64,000 bases of DNA from SHAN690 sp023262195 (GCA_038142005.1 JAYQJE010000006.1:56577-120576), one strand, 5' to 3'. Shown: positions 50,005 to 59,990, counted from the first letter of the stretch. The notes: generated by a model from the sequence alone, not told the origin. Numbers and translations: made by a program.

Positions 50005-50956
50005 GATGCAATAATCTTGGCAGTTGAGTCTAAGATTTTCAGGGTTTCCTCAGCCATTTTATTATACTTATTGTCAAGTAGTGGATTCACTTCCACAACT
50101 TCAAAACACACAAGTCGCGAGTCTTTTACCAATTCATGAATTAAGTCTCTAGCTTCATCTGGCAGCAAACCATTTTTCACGGGCGTTCCAGTACCATAGC
50201 TTACCACGTTGGATCCATAGAGTCCACATCAAACGAAACATACAATATATCGCAGTCGCTAAGGCTATCAAGCAGTTCACCAGCGATCTTCTTTGGACCG
50301 GCATTTCTGAGTTGATCCACAGTATAGTTAGGTATTTCGTACTTTGACATGAAGTGATTTTCTGGTTCCTCCGTATCTCGAACTCCTACAAATCTCAAGT
50401 CAGTAGTTTTAAAACTTGGTGATTTACCACCCAAAGCTTTCATGGCCTCCCAATGCTCCACTCCTCTTGGATCGGGTTCATTGATTTGTCGATCTAGATT
50501 ATCTAAACCTAAGGCACAAGCCAGTGGCATTCCATGAACATTTCCTGAAGGAGTGGTGTATGGCGAATGCAGATCTGCATGCGCATCGATCCAAACTACA
50601 CCCAGTCTTTTATCCGGAAACGCCTTCACAATGCCTGCAATTGTAGCTGCTGCAGAGGCGTGATCAGCAGAAACTACAAGTGGAAATCTTTGGTTCAATA
50701 AAACTGAACTAACTTCTTTGCAGTGAGCAGAATATACCACTGAAATACTATCAATATACTTAGCGTAAGGAAAAGTGTCCTCCGCAAAAAGAGCGTCATT
50801 TTGATTACGCACAATGCGTGAAGGATACTGTTTAAAAAAGTCAATCTCTAAATTAAGAGATGCTAACTTCAAAGCCGATGGACCAAGACTGCTACCGCGA
50901 GTACCGGCTCCAATTTCTGACTCTTGAATAACTAATTCAATCGCTTTGTTCTTCAT
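50001..50956 (-). CDS. Arginase/agmatinase family ureohydrolase, frameshifted
   Basis: About 318 residues. Mn-binding motifs ISADHASA-like VVSADHASAAATIAG, VVWIDAHADLHSPYTTPSGN, HGMPLACALG and YVSFDVDSMDPT. The HSPYTTPSGNVHG stretch is typical of arginase, which splits arginine to ornithine and urea. One base missing near 50207-50212 gives DPTVVSYGTGTPVKNG. It is coupled to argS by an ATGA overlap, an unusual pairing of arginine breakdown and tRNA charging. Confidence 0.9.
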
Positions 50957-50960
50957 GGTG

Positions 50961-50968
50961 CGAAGGTA
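50961..50968 (-). promoter_or_regulatory. TACCTTCG promoter-like box of arginase
   Basis: Seven of eight match to TAnnTTTG ending four bases before the arginase ATG. It would drive arginase-argS as a leaderless transcript. Confidence 0.4.
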
Positions 50969-51047
50969 GCTTCAGGTTCTGATTGAAGAAATATAGAATT
51001 GTGTTTTTGGATTCAATCGCATGGTTATTTTTACTGATTAGCGTCTC

Positions 51048-51764
51048 ATGACAATTCCTAGCCTAAACCATAACCTATTCTATTGCCTGCTTGCAGTTAT
51101 TTTAATCCTTGCTGGTTGTGGCCCTGAAGCTGAATTTCAAGCTGACATTGATCAAGGCATCATAGAATACGATGTTTCCTACTCTGAGCTTGACTCTAAC
51201 AACATCATGCTAGAAATGCTGCCGAGTAAGATGATAATGATTTTTAAAGACGATAAATACATATCAAAATTAGAGACAACAGCGGGTATCGTTGAAATGG
51301 CTGTACTGGCAGACCAGAAGAATCAGAGGATGTATAACTTGGTCAAAATATTCAGCGACAGATACGCCCTAGAGTTGGATAAAACTGAGGCTTTAGAAAT
51401 GACGAATGTCTTCCCTCAATTTGTATTGAATATAACCGATGAAGAAAAGGTAATCGCAGAGGCGAATTGCCAAAAGGCGGAACTCGAGTTTGATGGCTCA
51501 AGTCACAAAGACTACATATTCTATTTCACCGATGAGATTAGTTTGAAAGACCCGAACTGGTGCACACCTTACTACGATATTAAGGGCGTTTTGTTGGACT
51601 ACCGAATCCAGAATTATGGCATGAATATGCGACTAAAGGCAACCAGAATAACACCTAAAGAAATTGATGACTCTGAATTTGAAATATCAGATGATTATGA
51701 ATTTCTTACCCGTTCGGAGTTTGATGAGTTAGTTGTGAAGAATATGGAAATTTTCATGGAATAA
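51048..51764 (+). CDS. Lipoprotein of unknown function (DUF4412-like)
   Basis: 238 residues. Lipoprotein signal ending ILAGC. After it IIEYDVSYSELDSNNIMLEM, LPSKMIMIFKDDKY and a beta-rich part resembling the DUF4412/GLPGLI-type single-domain beta proteins. Two Cys at NCQ and NWCTPYYD could form a disulfide. Precedes ftsK; function unknown. Confidence 0.65.
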   Translation: MTIPSLNHNLFYCLLAVILILAGCGPEAEFQADIDQGIIEYDVSYSELDSNNIMLEMLPSKMIMIFKDDKYISKLETTAGIVEMAVLADQKNQRMYNLVKIFSDRYALELDKTEALEMTNVFPQFVLNITDEEKVIAEANCQKAELEFDGSSHKDYIFYFTDEISLKDPNWCTPYYDIKGVLLDYRIQNYGMNMRLKATRITPKEIDDSEFEISDDYEFLTRSEFDELVVKNMEIFME

Positions 51765-51827
51765 CTTGTTCGCAATCTTTATTTGATAACTCACGCACTG
51801 CTTAGCTTTCCACTCTTTTTCTCACAA

Positions 51828-51835
51828 TAACTTTG
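51828..51835 (+). promoter_or_regulatory. ftsK: TAACTTTG promoter box of ftsK
   Basis: Perfect TAnnTTTG match 21 bases upstream of the ftsK TTG. A 12-bp palindrome GCTTAATTAAGC (51835-51846) begins at its last base and would cover the transcription start, so it could be an operator. Confidence 0.45.
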
Positions 51836-51856
51836 CTTAATTAAGCAATTTCGCAT

Positions 51857-54406
51857 TTGAGCTATTCAAACCACTATAAAAGTCAGGTTGACGATAACAG
51901 TAAGGCTGCCAAAAAAAAAAAGAAGAAGGGTTCAAAATCATCTGGACCCAAAGGAGATCCCCATCGTATGAAGATCCTTAGTCGAATAATTGGATTCTTT
52001 TCCGATGAGCGAACGCGAAATGTTCTTGGAGCATTTCTTATTCTTTTCAGTTCGGTATTGGTGCTATCAATGACTTCTTACCTCTTTACTTGGAAGGTCG
52101 ATCAAGACCACATCCTTGATGGCGGTTTTGGAAAAATAGCCACCTCACCTAATCCTGAGATTGAAAATTGGTTGGGGCCTATCGGTGCTTACCTCAGTCA
52201 TCTTCTCATTTTTAAAGGGTTTGGCATTTCATCCATAGGATTGGTAATGATCACTTTTTTATTGGGTTTTCGCATTCTATTTAACGTAGAGCTGCTTCCC
52301 TTCAGAAGGACCTTCGCATACACTTTGTTTACTATGCTTTGGGTTTCGCTCTTATTTGGAGCAGTATTCCCAGAAAACCTTCTACTGATGGGAGGTTCAC
52401 TCGGATTTTACATGAACTATTGGCTCAGTGGAGTGCTGGGTGACATTGGGGTATTTCTCAGCCTCTTATTTAGTGCGCTTGTCTTTTCAGTAGTCAACTT
52501 CAATTTGAGTATCCCGAGAATTATTGCAGCAATGAGTCGGACATCATCTATGCACGAAGCTGAAGAGCAAACCGAAGCAGATACTGAACTGGACTCCGAA
52601 GGTTTTGATGTGATCAATAAGTCAGACGAAATAAAAGAAAACCAGCAGAGCAATACAATGGAGCTCGAATCAGACGACCCCATGAATAAAGGGAGTGAAT
52701 CTGAAGAGCATTCGGATGGTCTTGCTTTGGATATTGAAGTTCCTGAAACGAGCGATACGGAGGTTGAAGAAGTCGTAGATAAAAAATCAGAATCCGATAC
52801 TAAGGATGACGATGTAGCTCTGGATGTCGAAGCGCCCACGGGCGATGAGGAACTAACAGATGAAGAAAAGGCAGCGCCCTCAGAAATGGTCGATTATGAT
52901 CCTTTATTGGATCTGAGTAAATATCAGCATCCTCCGATTGACCTATTGGAAGATCACGGAGATGGCAACATTCAGGTTGAGCGCGAAGAACTAGAGCAAA
53001 ACAAGAACCGCATTGTTGAGACGCTTAAGAATTATAACATCGATATTTCAAAGATTAAAGCGACAATTGGGCCGACTGTTACCTTATATGAGATTGTACC
53101 AGAGGCAGGTGTTCGAATTTCAAAAATCAAAAACCTAGAGGACGATATTGCCTTAAGTCTTGCTGCGCTAGGAATAAGAATTATCGCTCCAATACCAGGA
53201 AAAGGTACCATAGGTATAGAAGTCCCAAACCAAACCCCTGACGTGGTCTCCATGCGCACGGTGATTAAAGCTGATAAATTTCAACACGCCAAAATGGAAC
53301 TTCCCGTGGCTTTAGGCAAGACCATTTCTAACGAAACCTTCGTGACAGATTTAGCCAAGATGCCACACCTATTAATGGCTGGCGCCACTGGCCAAGGTAA
53401 ATCTGTGGGACTAAACTGCATTTTGGCGTCCTTACTTTATAAAAAACACCCTGCTCAGGTAAAATTCGTTTTGGTAGATCCTAAGAAAGTTGAGCTCACC
53501 CTCTTTAATAAAATCGAGCGTCACTTCCTTGCCAAATTGCCTGATGAGGAAGAAGCAATCATTACTGATACAAGCAAGGTTGTAGCGACCCTCAACTCGC
53601 TCTGTATTGAAATGGATGATCGCTATGAAATGCTTAAAAATGCACAATGCCGAAACATTAAAGAATACAATGCGAAATTCATTAAGCGTAAACTAAATCC
53701 AAATAACGGCCACCGATATTTACCCTACATCGTATTGGTGGTAGATGAGTTTGCAGATCTCATCATGACTGCCGGCAAAGAAGTAGAGATGCCCATAGCA
53801 AGACTCGCACAACTCGCTAGAGCCATTGGTATTCACTTAATCATTGCCACTCAGAGACCATCTGTAAATATTATTACAGGAACAATAAAGGCTAATTTCC
53901 CTAGCCGAATTGCATTTCGTGTTACCAGTAAGATCGATTCAAGAACCATACTAGATACTGGTGGCGCAGAACAACTTATTGGTCGTGGCGATATGTTGTA
54001 TAGCAATGGCAATGATTTAATAAGGCTTCAGTGTGCATTTGTCGACACTCCAGAAGTGGAAAAAATCACGGACTTTATTGGTGATCAACAAGGGTATCCA
54101 GATGCCCACTTGCTGCCTGAATACGTTGGTGAAGGAGGTGAAAGTGGAGGTGAAAATTTCGAGGACATGGATCGCGATGCACTCTTTGAGGACGCAGCTC
54201 GTGTGGTTGTAATGAATCAACAGGGCAGCGCTTCTCTTTTACAGCGAAAACTTAAGCTCGGCTACAATAGAGCTGGGAGAATTGTGGATCAATTGGAGGC
54301 TGCCGGCATCATCGGACCTTTTGAAGGAAGCAAGGCTCGACAAGTATTAATCCCCGATGAAATAAGTTTGGAACAACATTTGTCTAATCTCTCGAATAAA
54401 ACATAA
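51857..54406 (+). CDS. ftsK: DNA translocase FtsK
   Basis: 849 residues. N-terminal basic stretch, four membrane helices (~55-225), an acidic linker rich in Asp/Glu/Ser (~230-345), then the motor: VPEAGVRISKIKNLEDDIAL, Walker A LMAGATGQGKSVGLN, Walker B YIVLVVDEFADLIM, LARAIGIHLIIATQRPSVN, and the gamma winged helix QRKLKLGYNRAGRIVDQL. Moves chromosome ends at division and directs dimer resolution. Starts with TTG at 51857. Intact. Confidence 0.95.
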   Translation: MSYSNHYKSQVDDNSKAAKKKKKKGSKSSGPKGDPHRMKILSRIIGFFSDERTRNVLGAFLILFSSVLVLSMTSYLFTWKVDQDHILDGGFGKIATSPNPEIENWLGPIGAYLSHLLIFKGFGISSIGLVMITFLLGFRILFNVELLPFRRTFAYTLFTMLWVSLLFGAVFPENLLLMGGSLGFYMNYWLSGVLGDIGVFLSLLFSALVFSVVNFNLSIPRIIAAMSRTSSMHEAEEQTEADTELDSEGFDVINKSDEIKENQQSNTMELESDDPMNKGSESEEHSDGLALDIEVPETSDTEVEEVVDKKSESDTKDDDVALDVEAPTGDEELTDEEKAAPSEMVDYDPLLDLSKYQHPPIDLLEDHGDGNIQVEREELEQNKNRIVETLKNYNIDISKIKATIGPTVTLYEIVPEAGVRISKIKNLEDDIALSLAALGIRIIAPIPGKGTIGIEVPNQTPDVVSMRTVIKADKFQHAKMELPVALGKTISNETFVTDLAKMPHLLMAGATGQGKSVGLNCILASLLYKKHPAQVKFVLVDPKKVELTLFNKIERHFLAKLPDEEEAIITDTSKVVATLNSLCIEMDDRYEMLKNAQCRNIKEYNAKFIKRKLNPNNGHRYLPYIVLVVDEFADLIMTAGKEVEMPIARLAQLARAIGIHLIIATQRPSVNIITGTIKANFPSRIAFRVTSKIDSRTILDTGGAEQLIGRGDMLYSNGNDLIRLQCAFVDTPEVEKITDFIGDQQGYPDAHLLPEYVGEGGESGGENFEDMDRDALFEDAARVVVMNQQGSASLLQRKLKLGYNRAGRIVDQLEAAGIIGPFEGSKARQVLIPDEISLEQHLSNLSNKT

Positions 54407-54409
54407 ATC

Positions 54410-55090
54410 ATGAAGCATTACCTCTCTATCGTTGTTGCCTTATCGGTGACTTTAACAAGCCTAGCTCAAACAGTAGCTACAGACCTCAATCCACAAGACC
54501 CCAAGGCGAAAGAAATTCTCGATGCTATGAGCGATAAAGCATCAAGCTATAAATCGTTCAAAGCTGATTTTGAATACACCTTGATCAATGAGACGGAGTC
54601 AATTAATGAAACTCAGAAAGGCTCAGTGATGATGAAAGGAAAGGAAAAGTATAAGCTGGAAGTAGCTGGTCAAGAAATAATGTGTGACGGAGAAACCGTT
54701 TGGACGTTTATACCTGATGTTGGCGAACTTCAAATTTCAGACTTACCCGAAGAGGATGAAGATGATGGAAACATGATGAATCCAGCCAATGCTTTTCACA
54801 TGTATAAGAATGGCTTTAAGTATAAGTATTCGGGTAAGGCTACAATTGATGGCATTGATGCTGATGTAATCAAGATGTACCCAATGAATCCAAAGGGTAA
54901 AAACTATCATACCATCATCGTCAATGTTGACAAAGCCAAATTGGAGCTGATTAGCATGGTAGTAAAAGGAAAAGATGGCAATGAGTACACCTATCGCTTA
55001 AAAAACTTCACCCCTAATATTGATGTTTCCGATTCGGATTTTGAATTTGATGAAGATCGGGCTGATGATATTATTGATCTACGCGAATGA
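54410..55090 (+). CDS. LolA-like outer-membrane lipoprotein carrier
   Basis: 226 residues. Signal peptide (LSIVVALSVTLTSLAQ), then the LolA beta-sandwich: KSFKADFEYTLINETES, KGSVMMKGKEKYKLEVAGQE, MCDGETVWTFIPDVGE, DFEFDEDRADDIIDL. Carries lipoproteins across the periplasm. Three bases after ftsK in the same direction, the usual order, followed by a strong terminator. Confidence 0.88.
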   Translation: MKHYLSIVVALSVTLTSLAQTVATDLNPQDPKAKEILDAMSDKASSYKSFKADFEYTLINETESINETQKGSVMMKGKEKYKLEVAGQEIMCDGETVWTFIPDVGELQISDLPEEDEDDGNMMNPANAFHMYKNGFKYKYSGKATIDGIDADVIKMYPMNPKGKNYHTIIVNVDKAKLELISMVVKGKDGNEYTYRLKNFTPNIDVSDSDFEFDEDRADDIIDLRE

Positions 55091-55113
55091 TTCTGAAGTT
55101 ATTCGAGGACAGT

Positions 55114-55141
55114 AAAATGGAGCTAAGGCTCCATTTTTTTT
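55114..55141 (+). terminator. Intrinsic terminator after lolA
   Basis: Perfect 10-bp stem (55114-55123 with 55128-55137, arms AAAATGGAGC and GCTCCATTTT), TAAG loop, T8 run at 55134-55141. Closes the ftsK-lolA transcript. Confidence 0.88.
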
Positions 55142-55230
55142 ACCCTTTTGTTAGCATTCCGTTATTAGAAGAAGTCACCAAGAACTTTGACATCTATTAA
55201 TCGTTACTTTGATCTAAACCTCAAGAACGA

Positions 55231-56351
55231 ATGAACATAGGCATTGTATGCTATCCAACTTTTGGCGGTAGTGGTGTTGTGGCAACAGAGCTTGGAATTG
55301 AATTGGCCAGACTAGGAAATCAAGTCCATTTCATAAGCTACTCACAGCCTGTGAGGCTCGATTTATATGAGAACAATATTTATTACCATGAGGTAGTAGT
55401 CCCCAATTATCCTCTATTTGACTATTCTCCGTACGAACTAATGCTCACCTCCAAACTTGTGAGTGTAGCGAAAAACGAAAACTTAGATGTACTTCACGTG
55501 CACTACGCCATACCCCATGCCTCTGCCGCATACATGGCCAAAAAAATTCTTGAGTCTGAAGGTGTTCATATACCAATTATCTGCACCCTCCATAGCACTG
55601 ACATAACCCTATTGGGGAAAGATGCTTCGTTCGAACCAGTAATCACGTTTGCAATAAACAATAGCGATGCTGTAACTGCAGTTTCACAAAGTCTAGCCAA
55701 CGACACCTACGCTCACTTTAAGGTAAATCGAAAGTTGGATGTTATTCCAAATTTCATTAATCTAACTCGTTATGAACACCTTAAGCCCAATGGGTTAAGG
55801 GCAAGATTTGCTCATGAAAGCGAACCATTAATCATGCATGTTTCCAACTTTAGAAAAGTGAAGCGTGTAGATGATGTTGTTAGAGTATTTGCCGGTGTAA
55901 GGGAAAAGTTGAAATGTCAACTATTACTCATCGGTGATGGTCCAGAGCGATCGAATGTTGAGGAAATGTGCCGAAGTTTGGGTATGTGCGAGGACATTCA
56001 CTTTTTTGGAAAATCAAAGAACATTGAGCAATTTCTTGTCAATGGCGATTTGTTTATTCTACCCTCAGAGACTGAAAGCTTCGGTTTAGCGGCACTGGAG
56101 GCAATGGCAGCTGGTATGCCTGTAATTTCAAGCAATACAGGCGGATTGCCCGAGGTGAACAAACATGGTTTCAGCGGTTACCTATGCGATGCGGGCGATA
56201 CAGAACGCATGACGGACTATGCGCTAGAAATTCTATCATCAACTGAAAAACTAGAGACATTCAAATCGAACGCGCGTGAACAAGCGAAAAATTCAGCTTA
56301 AAATCAGTATTACCTAGGTATTTGGAGCTGTATAACTCATTGGTTGATTAA
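55231..56351 (+). CDS. bshA: N-acetyl-alpha-D-glucosaminyl L-malate synthase BshA, frameshifted
   Basis: GT4 glycosyltransferase of bacillithiol synthesis (UDP-GlcNAc + L-malate). About 373 residues. GIVCYPTFGGSGVVATELG, HYAIPHASAAYMAKKIL, CTLHSTDITLLGKD, VSNFRKVKRVDDVVRVF, LFILPSETESFGLAALEAMA. The frame would end short at AREQAKNSA; adding a base at A5 56287-56291 continues KKFSLKSVLPRYLELYNSL and brings the protein to normal length. No bshB or bshC in the window. Confidence 0.93.
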
Positions 56352-56394
56352 TTTGGTACAATCATTGGTTTGCACTTTATCAAAACGCATCATT

Positions 56395-56595
56395 ATGAAA
56401 AAGATTTTTGCCTTAGCAATAGTTAGCCTATCGATGGCATCCTGCTCAACTTGTTATGAATGTTCAGAAGAGGTAATTATTTCGAGCGGAAACACACCTG
56501 TAGATACACAATTAGTTTCGGATGAGTTATGCACGGCTGATCAATCCGAGATAGCCGAACGTGAGAGCGAAGGCGCTACCTGCGAATCAATTTAG
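56395..56595 (+). CDS. Small Cys-rich lipoprotein A
   Basis: 66 residues from the ATG at 56395. Lipoprotein signal (ALAIVSLSMASC), then CSTCYECSEE, a central Cys after SDEL and a last Cys near the end. The pattern C-x2-C-x2-C then two later Cys recurs in three other small proteins 2-3 kb away. No known family; it faces the periplasm and may bind metal or form disulfides. Confidence 0.6.
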   Translation: MKKIFALAIVSLSMASCSTCYECSEEVIISSGNTPVDTQLVSDELCTADQSEIAERESEGATCESI

Positions 56596-57193
56596 GATTA
56601 TACCATTTTCAGAGCTTTCTTCCTGATCTAGAAGAAAGTTGAGGTATTTAAGTTGGTTTTTCACAATCCGTTGCCGACTCTGTTCTGAGTCAGCCATGAG
56701 TATTCTCACCTTGTCTTCGTTCTTGAGGGCTAGGCAAGCCGCTATATCCATAGAAGAATAGTGTTGTATGCTTTCTAATCTTGGGGTCTCACCGTGTTTT
56801 CTTTCAATAAATCTTGAAAATTCATTTAGTGTGTCGAGAGGTATGACTTCGGAATCATGAATCTCTTTATGAGCTCCAACCATTCCTCCAGGATATAACT
56901 TTCCAGGAAACTTAGGCATGATGGATTTAACGTCAAAAACGGCATCACACTCCACCAAAACGTCCAGAGCCCCATCTTCATGAACTTTGGTTACCGAAAC
57001 CAATCGACATAGAGACCCAAGACGCACCTTATTTCTCCCTTCGTAGGGCAGCACGAATTGTTTTTTTCTCCTTTTCTAATTCATCGAATAACTGGAGGTA
57101 TCGAGGTTCGAAAATATATAGAGGCACCTGCTCTTTGGGCAAGAGAAGCATCCTGAGTGGAAAGAAAGGAAGTATCGATGATATCTCACTCAT
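56587..57193 (-). CDS. Stand-alone LON substrate-binding domain protein, frameshifted
   Basis: About 201 residues matching only the N-terminal substrate domain of Lon protease: SSILPFFPLRMLLLPKEQVP, YIFEPRYLQLFDELE, GRNKVRLGSLCRLVSVT and DVLVECDAVFDVKSI. No ATPase or protease part; stand-alone versions are known and of unclear role. One base too many at T7 57061-57067 splits it (KEKKQFVLPYEGRNK is restored). Confidence 0.85.
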
Positions 57194-57227
57194 CTAATCA
57201 GAACAATGAAATTGAAAAATAGTTGAT

Positions 57228-58337
57228 TCAGAATAGATTCCAAACTTCTTCCTTTTTAAGATAACCGCCCTTCAGTGAATTGGACAGAATGATCACTGCC
57301 TTATCATGCTTTTTGGAGGTCCAGAAATAACTTCGAAACCCGCGCCACCATCCATTGTGATAAACCAGAGAGTCTGAATCATTGAGTTGTTTAATGCGCC
57401 AGCCAAAACCATAGGCTTCTCGCCTACCCGATTTTATTTGTGGAGACCTTGCCTCTGACCAAAGCTTGGCATCCACTATAGTAAGCTCATCCATTTGCCG
57501 ATAAAACTCGAAAAGATCACCAAGTGAACTATACATACCCTTATCTCCATATACACCATCAAGGTATGACGGTTCCATACATTTTCCGCTGGCAAAATGT
57601 CCACGCACGATATATTCTTGAGGAGCTTTATTAAAAACATCCAAGATTTCAGAGTCCTTCATATTGAGCCGATCAAAGACTTCATTTTTGATGTATACAC
57701 CAAAGGGTATTTGTGTTTCTGCCTCTATGATGTCTGCCAGAAGCACGTAATTGGTATTGCAATAGTTGAATTGTCTTCCCGGTTCAAAATAATTGGGTAT
57801 TTCCTCACACTCGAACATGGTCATGAGGTCTGCGTTTTGCATAAAATATTCGGGCATACCCCAAAGGCTGTCGGTTACGTAAGCATAGTAGCCGATGCCG
57901 CTCGTGTGTGTGAGCAGTTGCTTTACAGTTACATTATGATAAAGGGGTGCATGGAAGAAAAGTACTAACCGAATCATCTAATGAAATTCTTTTCTCTGAT
58001 ACCAGTTTGAGAATGGCCAGTGCAGTAAATGGTTTAGACAATGAAGCAAGCTGAAACTGGTCGTGCACTCTTAAGCTATCGTTTTTGTCACTTCCTCTTA
58101 TGCCTAGTGCAAACGAATCGATCATTCCATCGCGGTAAAATAAAGCCGCCCCAGAAAACTTGCCTTGATCGGATAAGGTCTCAAAAAAACTACGGATACG
58201 ATTGTGGGTCGAGTCAGGAAATCTCTCCAAGGATGGCGTAACCTTCATTTCCACAGCAGGAACTTCTTTTGGTGCTAAATCATTGGAGCAAGAACCAAGT
58301 ACAAGAAAAATAATGCTAATATGACGAAGGACTTCAA
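57228..58337 (-). CDS. Serine hydrolase, class C beta-lactamase-like lipoprotein, two frameshifts
   Basis: About 369 residues. Corrected lipoprotein signal KSFVILALFFLVLGSCSND from a TTG at 58337, beta-lactamase/transpeptidase-like fold: SxxK in FQLASLSKPFTALAI, YxN in FNYCNTNYVLLADII, and HNGWWRGFRSYF in place of KTG. Probably a periplasmic esterase or peptidase. Frame changes at A5 58306-58310 (one missing) and near 57954-57961 (one extra, STFFHAPLYHN). Without correction the start would fall inside the upstream gene, which argues for it. Confidence 0.82.
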
Positions 58338-58351
58338 ATCTATAATAGGCG

Positions 58352-58579
58352 CTATTGAGTCTCACTACAATCGCATGTCCAATCGAAGCTACCATAAGCT
58401 GCCTCGCACTCTTCGGTGTACTCACTTATCTGTCTGTCGGTGCCACATTGTTCTGGGTAAACATAACGATCAACTCCATCTTGATCTCTAGCAATACAAG
58501 TAAAACACTTGGTGCAGCTTGTGGTGATGATTGTTATTACAAACACCGTGATTATAGGTATGTAAAACCTTCTATTCAT
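58352..58579 (-). CDS. Small Cys-rich lipoprotein B
   Basis: 75 residues. Signal ITVFVITIITTSC, then SCTKCFTCIARD, PEQCGTDRQ, EECEAAYG and a final WTCDCSETQ. Same C-x2-C-x2-C start as proteins A and C. It is placed 3 bases after gene C and 14 bases before the serine hydrolase. Confidence 0.65.
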   Translation of the reverse strand: MNRRFYIPIITVFVITIITTSCTKCFTCIARDQDGVDRYVYPEQCGTDRQISEYTEECEAAYGSFDWTCDCSETQ

Positions 58580-58582
58580 AAT

Positions 58583-58842
58583 CTAAATATCTAGATTTTC
58601 TCCACACTTACAACTAATATCCGTCTCATCTGAATCTGGACCCAACTCCTTTATTCTATCCTGAACCGCATCATTGCAAATCTTTTCATAGTCTTCTAGA
58701 GCATCAGCACGTTCACAAACCTTATTGTAGCCCCACTGCAGCTCGTCTTCAGAATTCACAACGATGCACTGATAGCAACGTTTACAGCTACTAAAAGAAA
58801 AAGAAGCCCGAGCGTGAAAACAAGTGATAAAAGAAATTTCAT
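58583..58842 (-). CDS. Small Cys-rich lipoprotein C, frameshifted
   Basis: About 86 residues, too broken to show as one open frame. From the ATG at 58842 the signal KFLLSLVFTLGLLFSFSSC appears after adding a base at A5 58798-58802, then CKRCYQCIVVN, YNKVCERADALED, EKICNDAV and SCKCGENLDI. Cys pattern and length match B next to it, so these are probably paralogs. Confidence 0.6.
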
Positions 58843-58872
58843 TGTATAATAGACGATTACAATTTGAAAGCG

Positions 58873-59754
58873 TTATTGATTGAGTAGCTGCGTGAGCAAC
58901 TCTTTATTTACCTCTTTACCCGTCCAATTCGACACCACCTCTCCGTCTCGCACATAGACTACTGTTGGAAACGTGCCATTAAACGCTCTAAGAAGATTTC
59001 GGCTTTGACCTATATAAAATGGAATGTGTGACACCCCATTGTCAGCAACAAAATCCTTGGCACCACGCTCACCTCCGTATATGATAAGACGGATTTTACT
59101 AGGGTCTTCTGTGGTGGCAATGAGCGAAGCGAGCTGCTTACAATGTACACATTTCGAAAACAACAATACAAGCACCTTATCGCCTTCTAAAAAGTCTGCC
59201 TTATAAGATTCGTTTACTTCAGAAATTAAAGCAGAATTAATGGTTGCCTCTTTGCTGAGGTCTGCTTCTGGCAGCGGAACAAAGTAAAGCAGTATGGGAA
59301 TCCCAATAACCACGAGTGGTATTGGAACCCACTTTAAAGACCATCGATTTAAATGCTTATTGGCCCCCATCAGGAATACAGCAATGGCCATGAAGACCAG
59401 GTTTTTAGCCAAACTCTCAGGAGCATCCATGGGAATTAACTCTCCAAAGCACCCGCAGTTTTCCGCGCCACTACCCGACATGATTTGATTGGCCAGAAAA
59501 ATGCTAAAACCGATAAGCATAGCTATAGAACCGATCACCATAAGTCGAGTGAAAAATCAAAGGAGATGAATAAACCCAAGACAATTTCTAGGATAATAAC
59601 CAATCGAGTAAAAAGCGGTGCAATGTCCCATGATACACCTACTTGTTTAATCAATATGAGTTCGAAAGCGTCAATCGGGGAAAAGCTTGACAATCCCTGA
59701 GGCAATAAACAGACAACCGAATAGAATTCTTATGATGGGAGCAGCAGTCTTCAA
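58873..59754 (-). CDS. MauE-type membrane domain fused to thioredoxin-like domain, two frameshifts
   Basis: About 293 residues. First half: MauE/DoxX-like four-helix domain (ILFGCLFIASGIVKLFP, AFELILIKQVGVSW, LVIILEIVLGLFISF, MAIAVFLMG) with a NCGCFGE loop; second half thioredoxin-like with FSKCVHCKQLA (CxxC), HIPFYIG and TFPTVVYVRDG. Similar proteins supply or accept thiol redox power in the periplasm. Frame changes near 59677-59680 and 59544-59548 compensate. Start TTG at 59754, coupled by TTGA to gene D upstream. Confidence 0.78.
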
Positions 59755-59990
59755 GATTCACCTTTTTTATATCTACCTGAAAGGCGACAGCTAGATGCTG
59801 GGGCACCTAATACCTTACGTTCCATTCGAGCAATGCATACTTCCTCTGCTTCATCTTCTTTCGCCTCTTTTATTATGATTTCCACCACCCCATCCGTTGT
59901 TTGGCAGGAGCATAGATAGTCTCGTCTACAACCAAAAGACACGGTGACAAGAGTAAGCAGCAATAAATAGAAAAGTTTGATTTTATTCAT
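59751..59990 (-). CDS. Small Cys-rich lipoprotein D
   Basis: 79 residues. Signal LLLLTLVTVSFGC then CRRDYLCSCQTTDG, EEVCIARM and ASSCRLSG. Its stop overlaps the start of the MauE-thioredoxin gene. First gene of the cluster on this strand. No family known to me. Confidence 0.6.
   Translation of the reverse strand: MNKIKLFYLLLLTLVTVSFGCRRDYLCSCQTTDGVVEIIIKEAKEDEAEEVCIARMERKVLGAPASSCRLSGRYKKGES

Noticed and set aside
52417..52839. 140-codon ORF on minus strand inside ftsK
   Set aside because: Ser-rich translation is the reverse of ftsK's acidic linker; ftsK is unambiguous.
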